Source: Flavobacteriales bacterium UBA5692
Lineage (GTDB): Bacteria > Bacteroidota > Bacteroidia > Flavobacteriales_D > Sanyastnellaceae
NCBI GenBank assembly: GCA_002420235.1
Contig: DIHQ01000119.1
Location: forward strand, 1 to 20,029
Length of the DNA stretch: 20,029 nt
Direction of reading: 5' to 3'
Under the pieces are notes generated by a model. That model saw only the letters and a program-made list of their open reading frames with translations. It ran no database searches and was not told the origin of the DNA. Position numbers and translations under genes: made by a program. Shown one piece after another: positions 6,539-14,575 of the stretch (its first letter is position 1; the number at the start of each line of letters is the position of its first letter).

Positions 6539-8296
6539 ATGAAATGGCAGCGTGCGCTAACGATGGGGGGAACTGTACTGGCAGTGATTGGGAGCACATT
6601 CTGGGTCTATTTTGAGCGCGGGGAGCCGCAGTTCGTCGACCCCACGGATGTTGTCAGTGATGCATTTGATTGCTGGGAGCAGCCTGCAACTTGGCCGAAA
6701 GGACTCGAAGTTGCCGACTCTCTATCATGCACTTTAACGTCTTTCACTCGAAGTGTGGATTCCTTACAGATTTTTCATTCAACATCAGTCCCGAAGACAT
6801 TGCCCCCAGGATGGAAAAGTCAGGAATGGCGTGGTGGCTGGATTTTGGGTGTTTACATCGCTGCTTGGGAAATTGATCCTGGTTCAATGGCGACCCATTG
6901 GCAACCTCGTTCCGGTGGACGTATGGTGCAAACGCTGCGTGCCGATGGTACTGTCGAGTCGACGTTTGAGCATCAAGGTAAGGAGTCTAGGGCTGAAAGA
7001 TTGGTCACCCAAATTGGGGGGGGCGTTCCAAATGGAAATCCGTCTTTGCCTCAATCGTGGGCAGTGTGGTATCGGCAGATTGCGGAAAGTGGAAACATTG
7101 AATTGGCAGCTGTCGGCGCCTATCCCATAGGAGAAACATATATCCCTGATTCTTTGCGGTGGTTGGTACACTCATCATGGTTGAATTGCTTGGTGGATGG
7201 AATTCGCCTGCGTGCATTTGCGGGGGTAGACTCTTTAGCAGCGGTGCAGCAATGCGGATCATGGGAGCGAGGAGTCTGGTACATTCCGGCAAACGATGCT
7301 GAATCAGCGTGGTCTCATTTGCCGGAATATGGACTTGGAGAGGAGCAGAATTCGGCTCCTTTTCATTTTGCCCAAAAGAGTCAAATGCAAACAAAGACGG
7401 GTCAGGCTCTGGTGGATGGCCGTTTGGTTTGGACCATTCAAGACCGAGTCGACGATGATACTGGCCCGGTTCCCGCAATTGAATCGGTAATCGCTGCTCC
7501 TACCACCGTGAAGCCAGGCTTACTTGGTTACGCGCGTAATCACAGATCTGATGAGCGTATGGAGCTTGTCAGGGCAAAAAATCGGGTGGTGGCGAAGGAG
7601 AATGGACGTGAGGTATGGAGTGTTGAAATTGATGCGGATGTATTTCCGCAGGTTTGGGAGATCGATCTGTATCGCAATGGGAAATACCAAGTAGCAATTG
7701 GCGCAGGTAAGCGATTTCATGTGATTGATATCTTGGGTCGGGAGGTGAAAGGGTTTCCGAAAAGGTGGACTACTGGATTCTCTGCATTTGCGGTGTTTGA
7801 CTATGACAAAACGCGCCAATTTCGTTTTCTAATGGCGGAACCCAATGGGCAAGTATTCAACTTTAGAAAAGAAGGCGAGCGCACGCCCGGCTGGAAGTTC
7901 GAAGCGCAACGTGGACGTTATATAATAAGTTTATCTCACCTTCGCTTAGGTCCACTTGATTACATTTTTGCAGGCCAAGATGATGGTTCTGTGCGCATCT
8001 TAAGTCGAACCGGAGAAGACCGTTTTCTTACCCCGGTGCGCGTTCCTGTTGGTCAACGATTAGCTTTTCGACTCGGAAAAGACTTGCCCTCGTCTACCGT
8101 ATTGTATGTGGATGGCGAGGGGTGGGTTCAGGAGCGTACAATTGGATCGGACGAGCCGGTCGGATTGAGTGGGATGACGCGAGGGGTGGCTGTGCAAGTA
8201 AGGGATCGGACAGGTGATGGTGTCCCTGAAGTAGTAGTTACGACTGCAGCTGGAGAAGAAGTATGGGATTCCGCCAATCAGCGAATTGCGAACTAA
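6539..8296 (+). CDS. Membrane-anchored protein of unknown function with propeller-like C-terminal half
   Basis: I do not recognise a characterised family. The protein is 585 residues from the ATG at 6539; an upstream ATG at 6488 lies inside recG and adds no plausible sequence. A single hydrophobic segment at about 5-24 (ALTMGGTVLAVIGSTFWVYF) looks like a signal anchor with no lipobox or clear cleavage site, so most of the chain is probably periplasmic. Residues about 25-330 are rich in Trp and contain four scattered cysteines. From about 340 to the end, short beta-rich units recur (KYQVAIGAGKRFHVIDILG, RFLMAEPNGQVFNF, DYIFAGQDDGSVRILSRTG, TVLYVDGEGWVQE), ending in DRTGDGVPEVVV, a pattern typical of beta-propeller or FG-GAP-like repeats. 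A run of eight Gs lies at 7016-7023. It follows recG by 10 bases and converges with the acyl-CoA dehydrogenase gene with overlapping stop codons. Confidence 0.8.
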   Translation: MKWQRALTMGGTVLAVIGSTFWVYFERGEPQFVDPTDVVSDAFDCWEQPATWPKGLEVADSLSCTLTSFTRSVDSLQIFHSTSVPKTLPPGWKSQEWRGGWILGVYIAAWEIDPGSMATHWQPRSGGRMVQTLRADGTVESTFEHQGKESRAERLVTQIGGGVPNGNPSLPQSWAVWYRQIAESGNIELAAVGAYPIGETYIPDSLRWLVHSSWLNCLVDGIRLRAFAGVDSLAAVQQCGSWERGVWYIPANDAESAWSHLPEYGLGEEQNSAPFHFAQKSQMQTKTGQALVDGRLVWTIQDRVDDDTGPVPAIESVIAAPTTVKPGLLGYARNHRSDERMELVRAKNRVVAKENGREVWSVEIDADVFPQVWEIDLYRNGKYQVAIGAGKRFHVIDILGREVKGFPKRWTTGFSAFAVFDYDKTRQFRFLMAEPNGQVFNFRKEGERTPGWKFEAQRGRYIISLSHLRLGPLDYIFAGQDDGSVRILSRTGEDRFLTPVRVPVGQRLAFRLGKDLPSSTVLYVDGEGWVQERTIGSDEPVGLSGMTRGVAVQVRDRTGDGVPEVVVTTAAGEEVWDSANQRIAN

Positions 8297-9435
8297 TCTT
8301 TTAAGATGTGCCGGCTTATTACGATTTTCTGGACCTCGCTCGTGCCCTCATAGATTTGCGTGATTTTGGCATCTCGCATCAATCGCTCGACGTGGTATTC
8401 TTTAACGAAGCCGTACCCACCATGCACTTGAACTGCTTCAACGGTTTGCGTCATGGCCACCTCGGAGGCGTACAGCTTGGCAATGCTGGATGCCAGGTCG
8501 TAGTCTTCCCCTGCGTCTTTCAAGGCGGCAGCTTTCATTACCAACAACCGTGCTGCTTCAATTTGAGTTGCCATATCGGCCAACTTAAAAGCAATTACCT
8601 GGTGCTCATTAATGGTTTTACCAAAGGCTTTTCGCTCTTTCGAATAGGCCAGCGCCAACTCGTACGCTCCGGAGGCGATACCTAAGGCTTGGGCGGCTAT
8701 ACCTATTCGTCCTCCAGATAAGGTCTTCATAGCAAACTTGAATCCGAAGCCATCTTCACCTATGCGATTGGCTTTTGGGACTTTAACATCTTGGAACATC
8801 AGGGTGTGGGTATCAGATCCTCGAATGCCCATTTTGTCTTCTTTGGCCCCGACGATGAATCCAGGCATATCCTTTTCAACGATTAGGGCATTAATCCCTC
8901 GGTGACCCTTCTCGGTGTCGGTTTGAGCAATTACGAGATAGGTGCTTGCGCATCCGCCATTGGTAATCCAATTCTTGGTTCCGTTCAGGAGGTAGTGGTC
9001 TCCACAATCAATTGCTGTTGTTGCTTGGGAAGTGGCATCTGAACCAGCCTCGGGCTCACTTAAGCAGAACGCTCCGATTTTCTGCCCCATAGCCAAGGGC
9101 CGTAAATACTTTTCCTTCTGTTCTTCCGTTCCAAAGGCTTGTAGGCCATAACAGACGAGGGAATTATTCACGCTCATGCACACGCTCGCTGACGCATCAA
9201 TTTTGCTAATTTCCTCCATAGCTAGGACATAGCTCATGGTATCCATTCCGCTTCCGCCATACTGCTCATCTACCATCATTCCCATAAATCCCAGCGAGCC
9301 GAGTTCTTTGATCTCTTCGGTCGCGAACCGTTGCTCATTGTCTCTGTCAATGACGGTCGGCTTGAGTACATTTTGGGCAAAGTCTCTTGCTGCGTCCCTA
9401 GCTGCGATATGCTCTTCAGTAAGTTCGAGGTTCAT
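8293..9435 (-). CDS. Acyl-CoA dehydrogenase, short-chain/butyryl-CoA type
   Basis: A 380-residue FAD flavoprotein that introduces the alpha-beta double bond into acyl-CoA in fatty acid or branched-chain amino acid breakdown, passing electrons to ETF. Visible features are the N-terminal helical domain starting MNLELTEEHIAARDAARDFA, the flavin/substrate signature FCLSEPEAGSDATS, the WITNGG segment, RIGIAAQALGIASGAYELAL, the RKAFGK motif and the C-terminal QIYEGTSEVQKIVISRHIL with E363 as probable catalytic base. The frame is open for 28 further codons upstream, but the start at 9435 matches the family start and lies downstream of the predicted promoter at 9474-9501, while the longer start would be upstream of it. 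The gene is divergent from anmK and tail-to-tail with the unknown gene at 6539-8296. Exact chain-length preference cannot be read from sequence. Confidence 0.94.
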   Translation of the reverse strand: MNLELTEEHIAARDAARDFAQNVLKPTVIDRDNEQRFATEEIKELGSLGFMGMMVDEQYGGSGMDTMSYVLAMEEISKIDASASVCMSVNNSLVCYGLQAFGTEEQKEKYLRPLAMGQKIGAFCLSEPEAGSDATSQATTAIDCGDHYLLNGTKNWITNGGCASTYLVIAQTDTEKGHRGINALIVEKDMPGFIVGAKEDKMGIRGSDTHTLMFQDVKVPKANRIGEDGFGFKFAMKTLSGGRIGIAAQALGIASGAYELALAYSKERKAFGKTINEHQVIAFKLADMATQIEAARLLVMKAAALKDAGEDYDLASSIAKLYASEVAMTQTVEAVQVHGGYGFVKEYHVERLMRDAKITQIYEGTSEVQKIVISRHILKD

Positions 9436-9473
9436 TTCCTTGATGCTTTTGGAAAAATTGCTCCATATTGGTG

Positions 9474-9501
9474 CAAAGATAAGGCGTCTCAGACCGACGA
9501 A
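9474..9501 (-). promoter_or_regulatory. Predicted promoter of the acyl-CoA dehydrogenase gene
   Basis: On the minus strand TATCTTTG, followed by CA, occupies 9481 down to 9474, a full match to TAnnTTTG. TTC at 9501-9499 lies 17 bases upstream in place of the usual TTG. Transcription would start near 9470, giving a leader of about 35 bases to the ATG at 9435. This supports the shorter protein start. Confidence 0.6.
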
Positions 9502-9502
9502 T

Positions 9503-10666
9503 ATGAAATTAAAAACCACAGAATTGGTCGCTAAAGGGCCTCATGGGCCCTTTCGTGTATTGGGTTCCATGAGCGGAACGTCCATGGACGCGCTGGACCT
9601 TGTGGAGGCAGAATTCACCCGCACCGAGGGTGTATGGAAGGGCAGCATCGAAGTCTTCCATGAAATTCCACTTGGAGAGGATTGGCCTCGTCGTTTTAAA
9701 GCACTTGAAAATGCCCGAGCGGTTGATTGGTTTGAATGCGAGCGCGATTGGTCACGCTGGTGTGCGGAACAGATTTGCTCATTGACCAAACCACAAGGTT
9801 TCGATGTAGTTGCTTTTTCTGGACAGACTATTTTTCATCAACCAGCTCAAGGATATACGGCCCAATTGGGCAGCGGTGCTGAGTTGCATTCAGCATTCGG
9901 AGCAACTGTACCTGTGGTGAGTGACTTTCGGAATTTGGACGTGGCCTTGGGCGGTCAAGGAGCTCCACTCGTACCGGTTGCTGACGCTCTTTTGTTCAAT
10001 GAATTCGATGCGTGTCTTAATCTTGGCGGTTTTTCAAACATCAGCATGGATGCTGGTGGCCAACGGATTGCCTGGGATGTAGGCCCATGTAATCTAGTTT
10101 TGAATGCACTAGCACGGCGCAAAGGGCTGCCTTTTGACGCTTTCGGGCGTTTGGCCTCAACAGGCCAGATAATTCCGCAGCTATTAACAGATTGGATGAG
10201 TTTGCCATATCATTCCCAAACTGGTCCCAAAAGCTTAGGTGTGGAGTGGTTGAGGCATACTTTTTGGCCGGTTTTGCAGCGACATGAGCTGGCGAAACCA
10301 TTCGAAACCGGGGACCTTTTGGCTACAGCTGTGGCTTACATCGCCGCTGTGGTTCGATTGGCTGCGAACGGAGCAAACACATTGATTACGGGCGGCGGCG
10401 CCTTTAATGAGGAATTGGTGCGTCGCCTCGAGCAAGATAATCCGATTGTTCATAATGATCTTCCTTTGAAAGCGTTCGTCCCCGATAAATCACTTCTTCA
10501 AGGAAAGGAAGCGTATGCATTTGGATTTTTGGGGCTTTTAAGGTGGCTGGAACTGGATAACGTTTGGGCGCATGCCACAGGTTGTGGTCAGTCCCATATG
10601 GGTGGAGCATTGTGGGGTAAGAACGGCTTATCTTCGTCATCGTCAAAAGAAACAAATGACCACTAA
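9503..10666 (+). CDS. anmK: Anhydro-N-acetylmuramic acid kinase
   Basis: A 387-residue cytosolic sugar kinase of the ASKHA fold that opens and phosphorylates 1,6-anhydro-MurNAc to MurNAc-6-phosphate in peptidoglycan recycling. The N-terminal phosphate-binding signature GSMSGTSMDALDL is at 21-33, followed by AFSGQTIFHQP, then VVSDFRNLDVALGGQGAPLVP (the substrate-site D-F-R and GGQGAPLVP motifs), CLNLGGFSNIS, and the C-terminal TGGGAFNEELVRRLE. The open frame extends 89 codons further upstream, but that extension runs antisense into the acyl-CoA dehydrogenase coding region; MKLKTTELVAKGPHGPFRVL at 9503 is the sensible start. Its end overlaps the dehydrogenase gene that follows by 11 bases, so the two are probably translated in coupled fashion. 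No MurQ or amidase gene is adjacent. Confidence 0.95.
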   Translation: MKLKTTELVAKGPHGPFRVLGSMSGTSMDALDLVEAEFTRTEGVWKGSIEVFHEIPLGEDWPRRFKALENARAVDWFECERDWSRWCAEQICSLTKPQGFDVVAFSGQTIFHQPAQGYTAQLGSGAELHSAFGATVPVVSDFRNLDVALGGQGAPLVPVADALLFNEFDACLNLGGFSNISMDAGGQRIAWDVGPCNLVLNALARRKGLPFDAFGRLASTGQIIPQLLTDWMSLPYHSQTGPKSLGVEWLRHTFWPVLQRHELAKPFETGDLLATAVAYIAAVVRLAANGANTLITGGGAFNEELVRRLEQDNPIVHNDLPLKAFVPDKSLLQGKEAYAFGFLGLLRWLELDNVWAHATGCGQSHMGGALWGKNGLSSSSSKETNDH

Positions 10667-11900
10667 AGAATTGCTTAAAGCATACGAGACGAAGCGACCC
10701 GAAGTCATTTTTGAGTGGCGAGACGCTGAGACTGATGCCTGTGGATGGGTGGTTATCAATTCAATGCGAGGAGGTGCAGCGGGTGGTGGCACACGGATGC
10801 ATTCCAGTTTGGACCGACGAGAAGTAGAAAGCCTGGCCAAGACTATGGAGGTGAAATTCTCTGTCAGTGGACCGCAGATTGGTGGTGCAAAGTCTGGCAT
10901 TGCGTTTGACCCTAATGACCCTCGTAAAGCGGGCGTATTGCGCCGTTGGTTTTCAGCGGTTACCCCTTTGTTAAAGTCTTACTATGGCACCGGAGGCGAC
11001 ATGAACGTGGATGAGATTCAGGAGGTCATTCCAATTACTGAGGACTGTGGAATTTGGCATCCACAGGAAGGGGTCTTCAACGGCCATTTCAACACAAATA
11101 ATGCTGTGAAGGTGAAGCGCATTGGCCAGTTGCGTCAGGGTGTTTCTAAAATTGTAACGGATACAGCTTTTACTCCCGATCCGTCTAGGAAATACCGCGT
11201 GGCTGAGCTTATTACGGGCTATGGCGTTTCCGAATCTGTACGACACTATTACCACATATATGGAGGCGAAGTAAGCGGAAAGCGTGTTCTTGTGCAAGGA
11301 TGGGGCAATGTTGGAGCTGCAGCGGCTTACTACTTGGCGCAAGCCGGTGCAGTTGTGGTTGGCATTATTGATCGTGCTGGCGGAATAATCGCGCCGCAGG
11401 GGCTTTCGTTTGATGCTGTGAGACAGTTGTTTCAAGCTAAAGAGGGAAACAGCCTTCGTGCCGCTAATATGCTTTCTTTTGACGAGGTAAATGCGAATAT
11501 TTGGGACATTCAAGCGGATGTATTTTTGCCTTGTGCAGCGTCTCGATTAATCACCGAAAATCAGTTGAATCGGATGATTAATGCCGGTGTTCAGGTCATT
11601 TCTAGTGGCGCCAATGTACCCTTTGCTGATGCTGAAATTTTCTACGGACCAATCGCTGAGACGGCAGACAGTCAAGTGGCTGTAATACCAGATTTTATTG
11701 CTAATTGCGGCATGGCGCGTGTTTTTGCCTACCTCATGAGCGAATCGGATGTGAGTCTCAGCGATGAAGCCATTTTCTCAGATACTTCAGTAACCATAAA
11801 ACGTGCACTTCAAGATGCGCATCATCTAAACCAAGGACGAACGGGGTTAGCGGCAACGGCGTTTGAAATCGCGTTGGGCAAGCTCATGCCGGAGCAATGA
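10656..11900 (+). CDS. Glu/Leu/Phe/Val family amino acid dehydrogenase
   Basis: A 414-residue NAD(P)-dependent dehydrogenase that reversibly deaminates an amino acid to a 2-oxo acid and ammonia. The substrate-binding half shows GGAAGGGTRMH (39-49), TMEVKFSV with K67, the catalytic lysine motif GGAKSGI (K79) and GTGGDMNVDE with D115. The Rossmann half carries QGWGNVGAAAA with GxGxxG at 215-220. CAASRLITENQL and SSGANVPFADAE complete the family pattern. It resembles the single-domain Bacteroidota subgroup whose substrate (glutamate, leucine or other) is not firmly set, so no gene symbol is given. The ATG at 10656 overlaps the end of anmK by 11 bases; a longer frame from 10572 is only anmK read in another frame. 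No hairpin terminator is evident in the 71 bases before nhaD. Confidence 0.92.
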   Translation: MTTKELLKAYETKRPEVIFEWRDAETDACGWVVINSMRGGAAGGGTRMHSSLDRREVESLAKTMEVKFSVSGPQIGGAKSGIAFDPNDPRKAGVLRRWFSAVTPLLKSYYGTGGDMNVDEIQEVIPITEDCGIWHPQEGVFNGHFNTNNAVKVKRIGQLRQGVSKIVTDTAFTPDPSRKYRVAELITGYGVSESVRHYYHIYGGEVSGKRVLVQGWGNVGAAAAYYLAQAGAVVVGIIDRAGGIIAPQGLSFDAVRQLFQAKEGNSLRAANMLSFDEVNANIWDIQADVFLPCAASRLITENQLNRMINAGVQVISSGANVPFADAEIFYGPIAETADSQVAVIPDFIANCGMARVFAYLMSESDVSLSDEAIFSDTSVTIKRALQDAHHLNQGRTGLAATAFEIALGKLMPEQ

Positions 11901-11971
11901 AATTAAACCCCTTTTAAACTCCGCCCTCCTCCTCCTGTTGTAGTTTCATCCAATTTGTAGTTGTAAATCTC

Positions 11972-13339
11972 ATGGAATTCATTGTTCTCGTAATCTTCGT
12001 TCTGGGCTATTTGTTTATTGCCTTAGAACATACCTTACACATTGACAAGGCGGCGAGCGCACTGCTAACAGGTACGATTTGTTGGGGGTTATTTGTGGTT
12101 GGAATCCACGAAGTCCCTGCTCACTTGACATCCGATTTTTCGGCATATGCGGCGGATTTCAATGGAACGAAAGCTCAAGCGCTTCAACATTTTTTCGAAC
12201 ACCGTTTGCTCCATCACATGGAGGATATCAGCTCCATTCTTTTTTTTCTGCTCGGAGCAATGACCATTGTGGAGTTGGTAGATGCGCACGAAGGGTTCAG
12301 TGTCATTACCGACCGCATCAAAACTTTGAATAAGGTGAAGTTGATGTGGATTTTAAGTTTACTCACATTTTTTTTCTCTGCAGTTCTGGATAATCTGACC
12401 ACTTCGATTGTTATGGTTTCCCTGCTCAGAAAGCTCATCGATGATAAGGAAATGCGATGGGTTTTCGCTGGTATCATTGTCATAGCAGCCAATGCGGGTG
12501 GAGCATGGTCTCCTATTGGTGACATCACCACCACGATGCTATGGATCGGCAATCAGTTGACGTCCGATGTCATCATTATCAACCTTATTGTTCCTTCATT
12601 GGTTTGCTTAATCGTCCCCTTGGGCATTCTTTCTTTCACGATGAAGGGAGAGGTGAAGCGTCCGGAATCCAAGAAAGATGAAAAAGATCCGACGACCCCG
12701 GGTGAGCGAAAGTTGGTATTCTTCATGGGATTTGCGGGACTGTTATTTGTGCCGGTGTTTAAGACGGTGACTCATTTACCGCCGTTCATGGGAATGATGC
12801 TTTCGCTGGGGATGATGTGGGTCATCACGGAAATCATTCACCGAAGTAAGAATCACGAGGACCGCGACCAATTATCAGTCATCGGTGTCCTTCGAAAGAT
12901 TGATTCTGCTTCAGTTTTGTTTTTCTTGGGAATTTTACTTGCCGTTGCGTCGTTGCAAGAAATCGGCTATTTGATTACGGCAGCGTCTTGGCTGCGAGAT
13001 AGCATGGGTGATGTCTACGCAATCAATGTGGTTATTGGATTCTTGTCGGCCATAGTCGATAACGTGCCGCTGGTGGCGGCGTCCATGGGTATGTATGACA
13101 TAGCACCTGTATCCAGCACAGGATGGGATGGGTATTTTGTGCAAAATGGCATCTTCTGGCAATTTCTTGCATACTGCGCCGGAACTGGCGGCTCGGCCCT
13201 TATCATCGGCTCCGCAGCCGGAGTGGCTGTGATGGGCTTGGAGCGCATCGATTTTGTCTGGTACTTGAGGAAAATAAGCCTTCTTGCCGTTGCGGGATAC
13301 CTCGCAGGTGCCGGAGTTTTTTGGTTAATGTTCCACTGA
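11972..13339 (+). CDS. nhaD: Na+/H+ antiporter NhaD
   Basis: A 455-residue polytopic inner-membrane protein of the NhaD/ion-transporter superfamily with about eleven to thirteen hydrophobic segments. It expels Na+ (or Li+) in exchange for H+, which suits a marine host. The two internally related halves carry the pore motifs: SAVLDNLTTS with D140-N141 followed by GGAWSPIGDITTTML in the first half, and SAIVDNVPLVAAS with D363-N364 followed by GTGGSALIIGSAAGVAVM in the second. A polar loop KRPESKKDEKDPTTPGERK near 230-247 is probably cytoplasmic. The start ATG at 11972 is directly followed by a membrane helix. It lies 71 bases after the amino acid dehydrogenase gene and 127 bases before exbB on the same strand. 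I could not find a convincing promoter element before it. Confidence 0.94.
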   Translation: MEFIVLVIFVLGYLFIALEHTLHIDKAASALLTGTICWGLFVVGIHEVPAHLTSDFSAYAADFNGTKAQALQHFFEHRLLHHMEDISSILFFLLGAMTIVELVDAHEGFSVITDRIKTLNKVKLMWILSLLTFFFSAVLDNLTTSIVMVSLLRKLIDDKEMRWVFAGIIVIAANAGGAWSPIGDITTTMLWIGNQLTSDVIIINLIVPSLVCLIVPLGILSFTMKGEVKRPESKKDEKDPTTPGERKLVFFMGFAGLLFVPVFKTVTHLPPFMGMMLSLGMMWVITEIIHRSKNHEDRDQLSVIGVLRKIDSASVLFFLGILLAVASLQEIGYLITAASWLRDSMGDVYAINVVIGFLSAIVDNVPLVAASMGMYDIAPVSSTGWDGYFVQNGIFWQFLAYCAGTGGSALIIGSAAGVAVMGLERIDFVWYLRKISLLAVAGYLAGAGVFWLMFH

Positions 13340-13397
13340 CCGAATCTTTTGATTTGCCCGACGTTGTGAACCGCGCAGCGGGGAAAATTGATTCTTT

Positions 13398-13416
13398 TTG
13401 GGAGCACTCGTCCCAA
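13398..13416 (+). other. Short hairpin between nhaD and exbB
   Basis: TTGGGA and TCCCAA form a 6-bp stem around a seven-base loop (GCACTCG), within the 127-base gap. There is no following T-run (AATAATTG follows), so it is not a standard terminator. It may be a weak attenuator or have no role. No consensus TAnnTTTG promoter is present in this gap. Confidence 0.25.
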
Positions 13417-13466
13417 TAATTGCGTGAACTTTCTCGTTTCAACAACGGCATTGAACGCAAGAATTT

Positions 13467-14180
13467 ATGAAGACATTTATGCTACTCGATGTAACCACCG
13501 GAGGGCAGGTTGCAGAAGAAACGGGTGAGGCCATTCAGCAAGTGGATGTGAGCATCTTGGAATTGATTTTGGAGGGGTCCAGCGGCATTGGCGGCGGTGC
13601 TGTAATGATTCTGCTCGCCTTAATGAGCGTGGCGGCCATCTATCTATTTTTCGAGCGTACCCTGGCGATTGCCAAGGCCGAAAAAGTCAGCCCAGATTTC
13701 ATGAACAAAATCCGGGATTACATCGGGCAAGGAAGTTTTGACAGTGCGCGAAACCTCTGCCAATCGTCGAATACCCCCATGGCACGTATGTTGGACAAAG
13801 GCATCAGTCGCATCGGTAAGGACCTGAAGGACATCAGCGTTTCTATTGAAAACATTGGCAAGTTGGAGATATACAACTTGGAAAAGAACCTCAGTTCCTT
13901 GGCTACTATTGCAAGTGCGGCACCAATGCTCGGATTCTTGGGAACCGTGCTCGGTATGGTGCAGGTGTTTTTGGACATGGAGCAAGTCGGCACCGTTAGC
14001 GTGGAACACATTTCATCCGGTACAAAGCAGGCCATGATCACCACCATTGTCGGCCTCGTTGTTGGCCTCATCGCCTACATGGCGTATAACAATTTGGTAA
14101 GCAAGGTCTCCAAGATCATCCATAAAATGGAGGCTACGACTATTGAGTTCATCGACATCTTGGAAGAACCCGCAGCATGA
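13467..14180 (+). CDS. exbB: MotA/TolQ/ExbB family proton channel protein
   Basis: A 237-residue inner-membrane protein that forms the pentameric proton channel of an ExbB-ExbD-TonB or TolQ-TolR-type motor. Three membrane helices are visible: about 43-64, 144-168 and 189-209. The family signature lies at helix 2 (SLATIASAAPMLGFLGTVLGM), and helix 3 follows a TKQAMITTIVGLVVGL segment. The loop between helices 1 and 2 holds the usual large cytoplasmic helical domain. The stop overlaps the exbD start in an ATGA, so the two are coupled. From sequence alone ExbB and TolQ are not easily told apart; the TonB-like third gene favours the ExbB name. Confidence 0.92.
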   Translation: MKTFMLLDVTTGGQVAEETGEAIQQVDVSILELILEGSSGIGGGAVMILLALMSVAAIYLFFERTLAIAKAEKVSPDFMNKIRDYIGQGSFDSARNLCQSSNTPMARMLDKGISRIGKDLKDISVSIENIGKLEIYNLEKNLSSLATIASAAPMLGFLGTVLGMVQVFLDMEQVGTVSVEHISSGTKQAMITTIVGLVVGLIAYMAYNNLVSKVSKIIHKMEATTIEFIDILEEPAA

Positions 14181-14569
14181 ACCTGGGACAGCGAAATAAA
14201 ATCAGTGTGGGGGGCAACATGTCGTCTATGACCGACTTGGTCTTCCTGTTGCTGATCTTCTTTATCATCCTATCCACCCTCGTTAGTAACGGCGTGAACG
14301 TGGAGCTTCCTAAGGCGAAAGGTACCACTTCCGTTACGTCCAAGATGACCCTGAGCATCAAGCCGGACGGGTCCTACCACCTTAATGGCGGACCAGTGGC
14401 GTACAACGACCTTGAGTCTTTGCTTCGTGTGCGTTTGGAAGATGCAGCTGATCCTGTGCTCTATCTTCAAGTTGACGAGTCCGTGCCCACAGGTAAGACG
14501 GTCGAGGTCATCGGTATGGCCAAGGCCAACGAATGGAAAGTAATGTTGGGCGCGACCCCCAAAAACTGA
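14177..14569 (+). CDS. exbD: ExbD/TolR family biopolymer transport protein
   Basis: A 130-residue protein with a short cytoplasmic N-terminus, one membrane helix (about 20-41) and a periplasmic domain. The family proton-carrying aspartate is D20 in NMSSMTDLVFLLLIFFIIL. The periplasmic part (MTLSIKPDGSYHLNGGPV, VLYLQVDESVPTGKTVEVIGMAK) fits the ExbD/TolR domain that contacts TonB and peptidoglycan. The ATG overlaps the exbB stop by four bases, and tonB begins six bases after its stop. With ExbB it should use the proton motive force to drive the TonB-like partner. Confidence 0.93.
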   Translation: MNLGQRNKISVGGNMSSMTDLVFLLLIFFIILSTLVSNGVNVELPKAKGTTSVTSKMTLSIKPDGSYHLNGGPVAYNDLESLLRVRLEDAADPVLYLQVDESVPTGKTVEVIGMAKANEWKVMLGATPKN

Positions 14570-14575
14570 TTCTGC

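Noticed and set aside
9236..9502. 89-residue N-terminal extension of AnmK
   Set aside because: It is antisense to the acyl-CoA dehydrogenase start region and resembles no kinase sequence; the start at 9503 fits the family.
10971..11513. 180-residue minus-strand open frame inside the amino acid dehydrogenase gene
   Set aside because: It lies fully within a conserved gene on the plus strand; no promoter or recognisable motif supports it.
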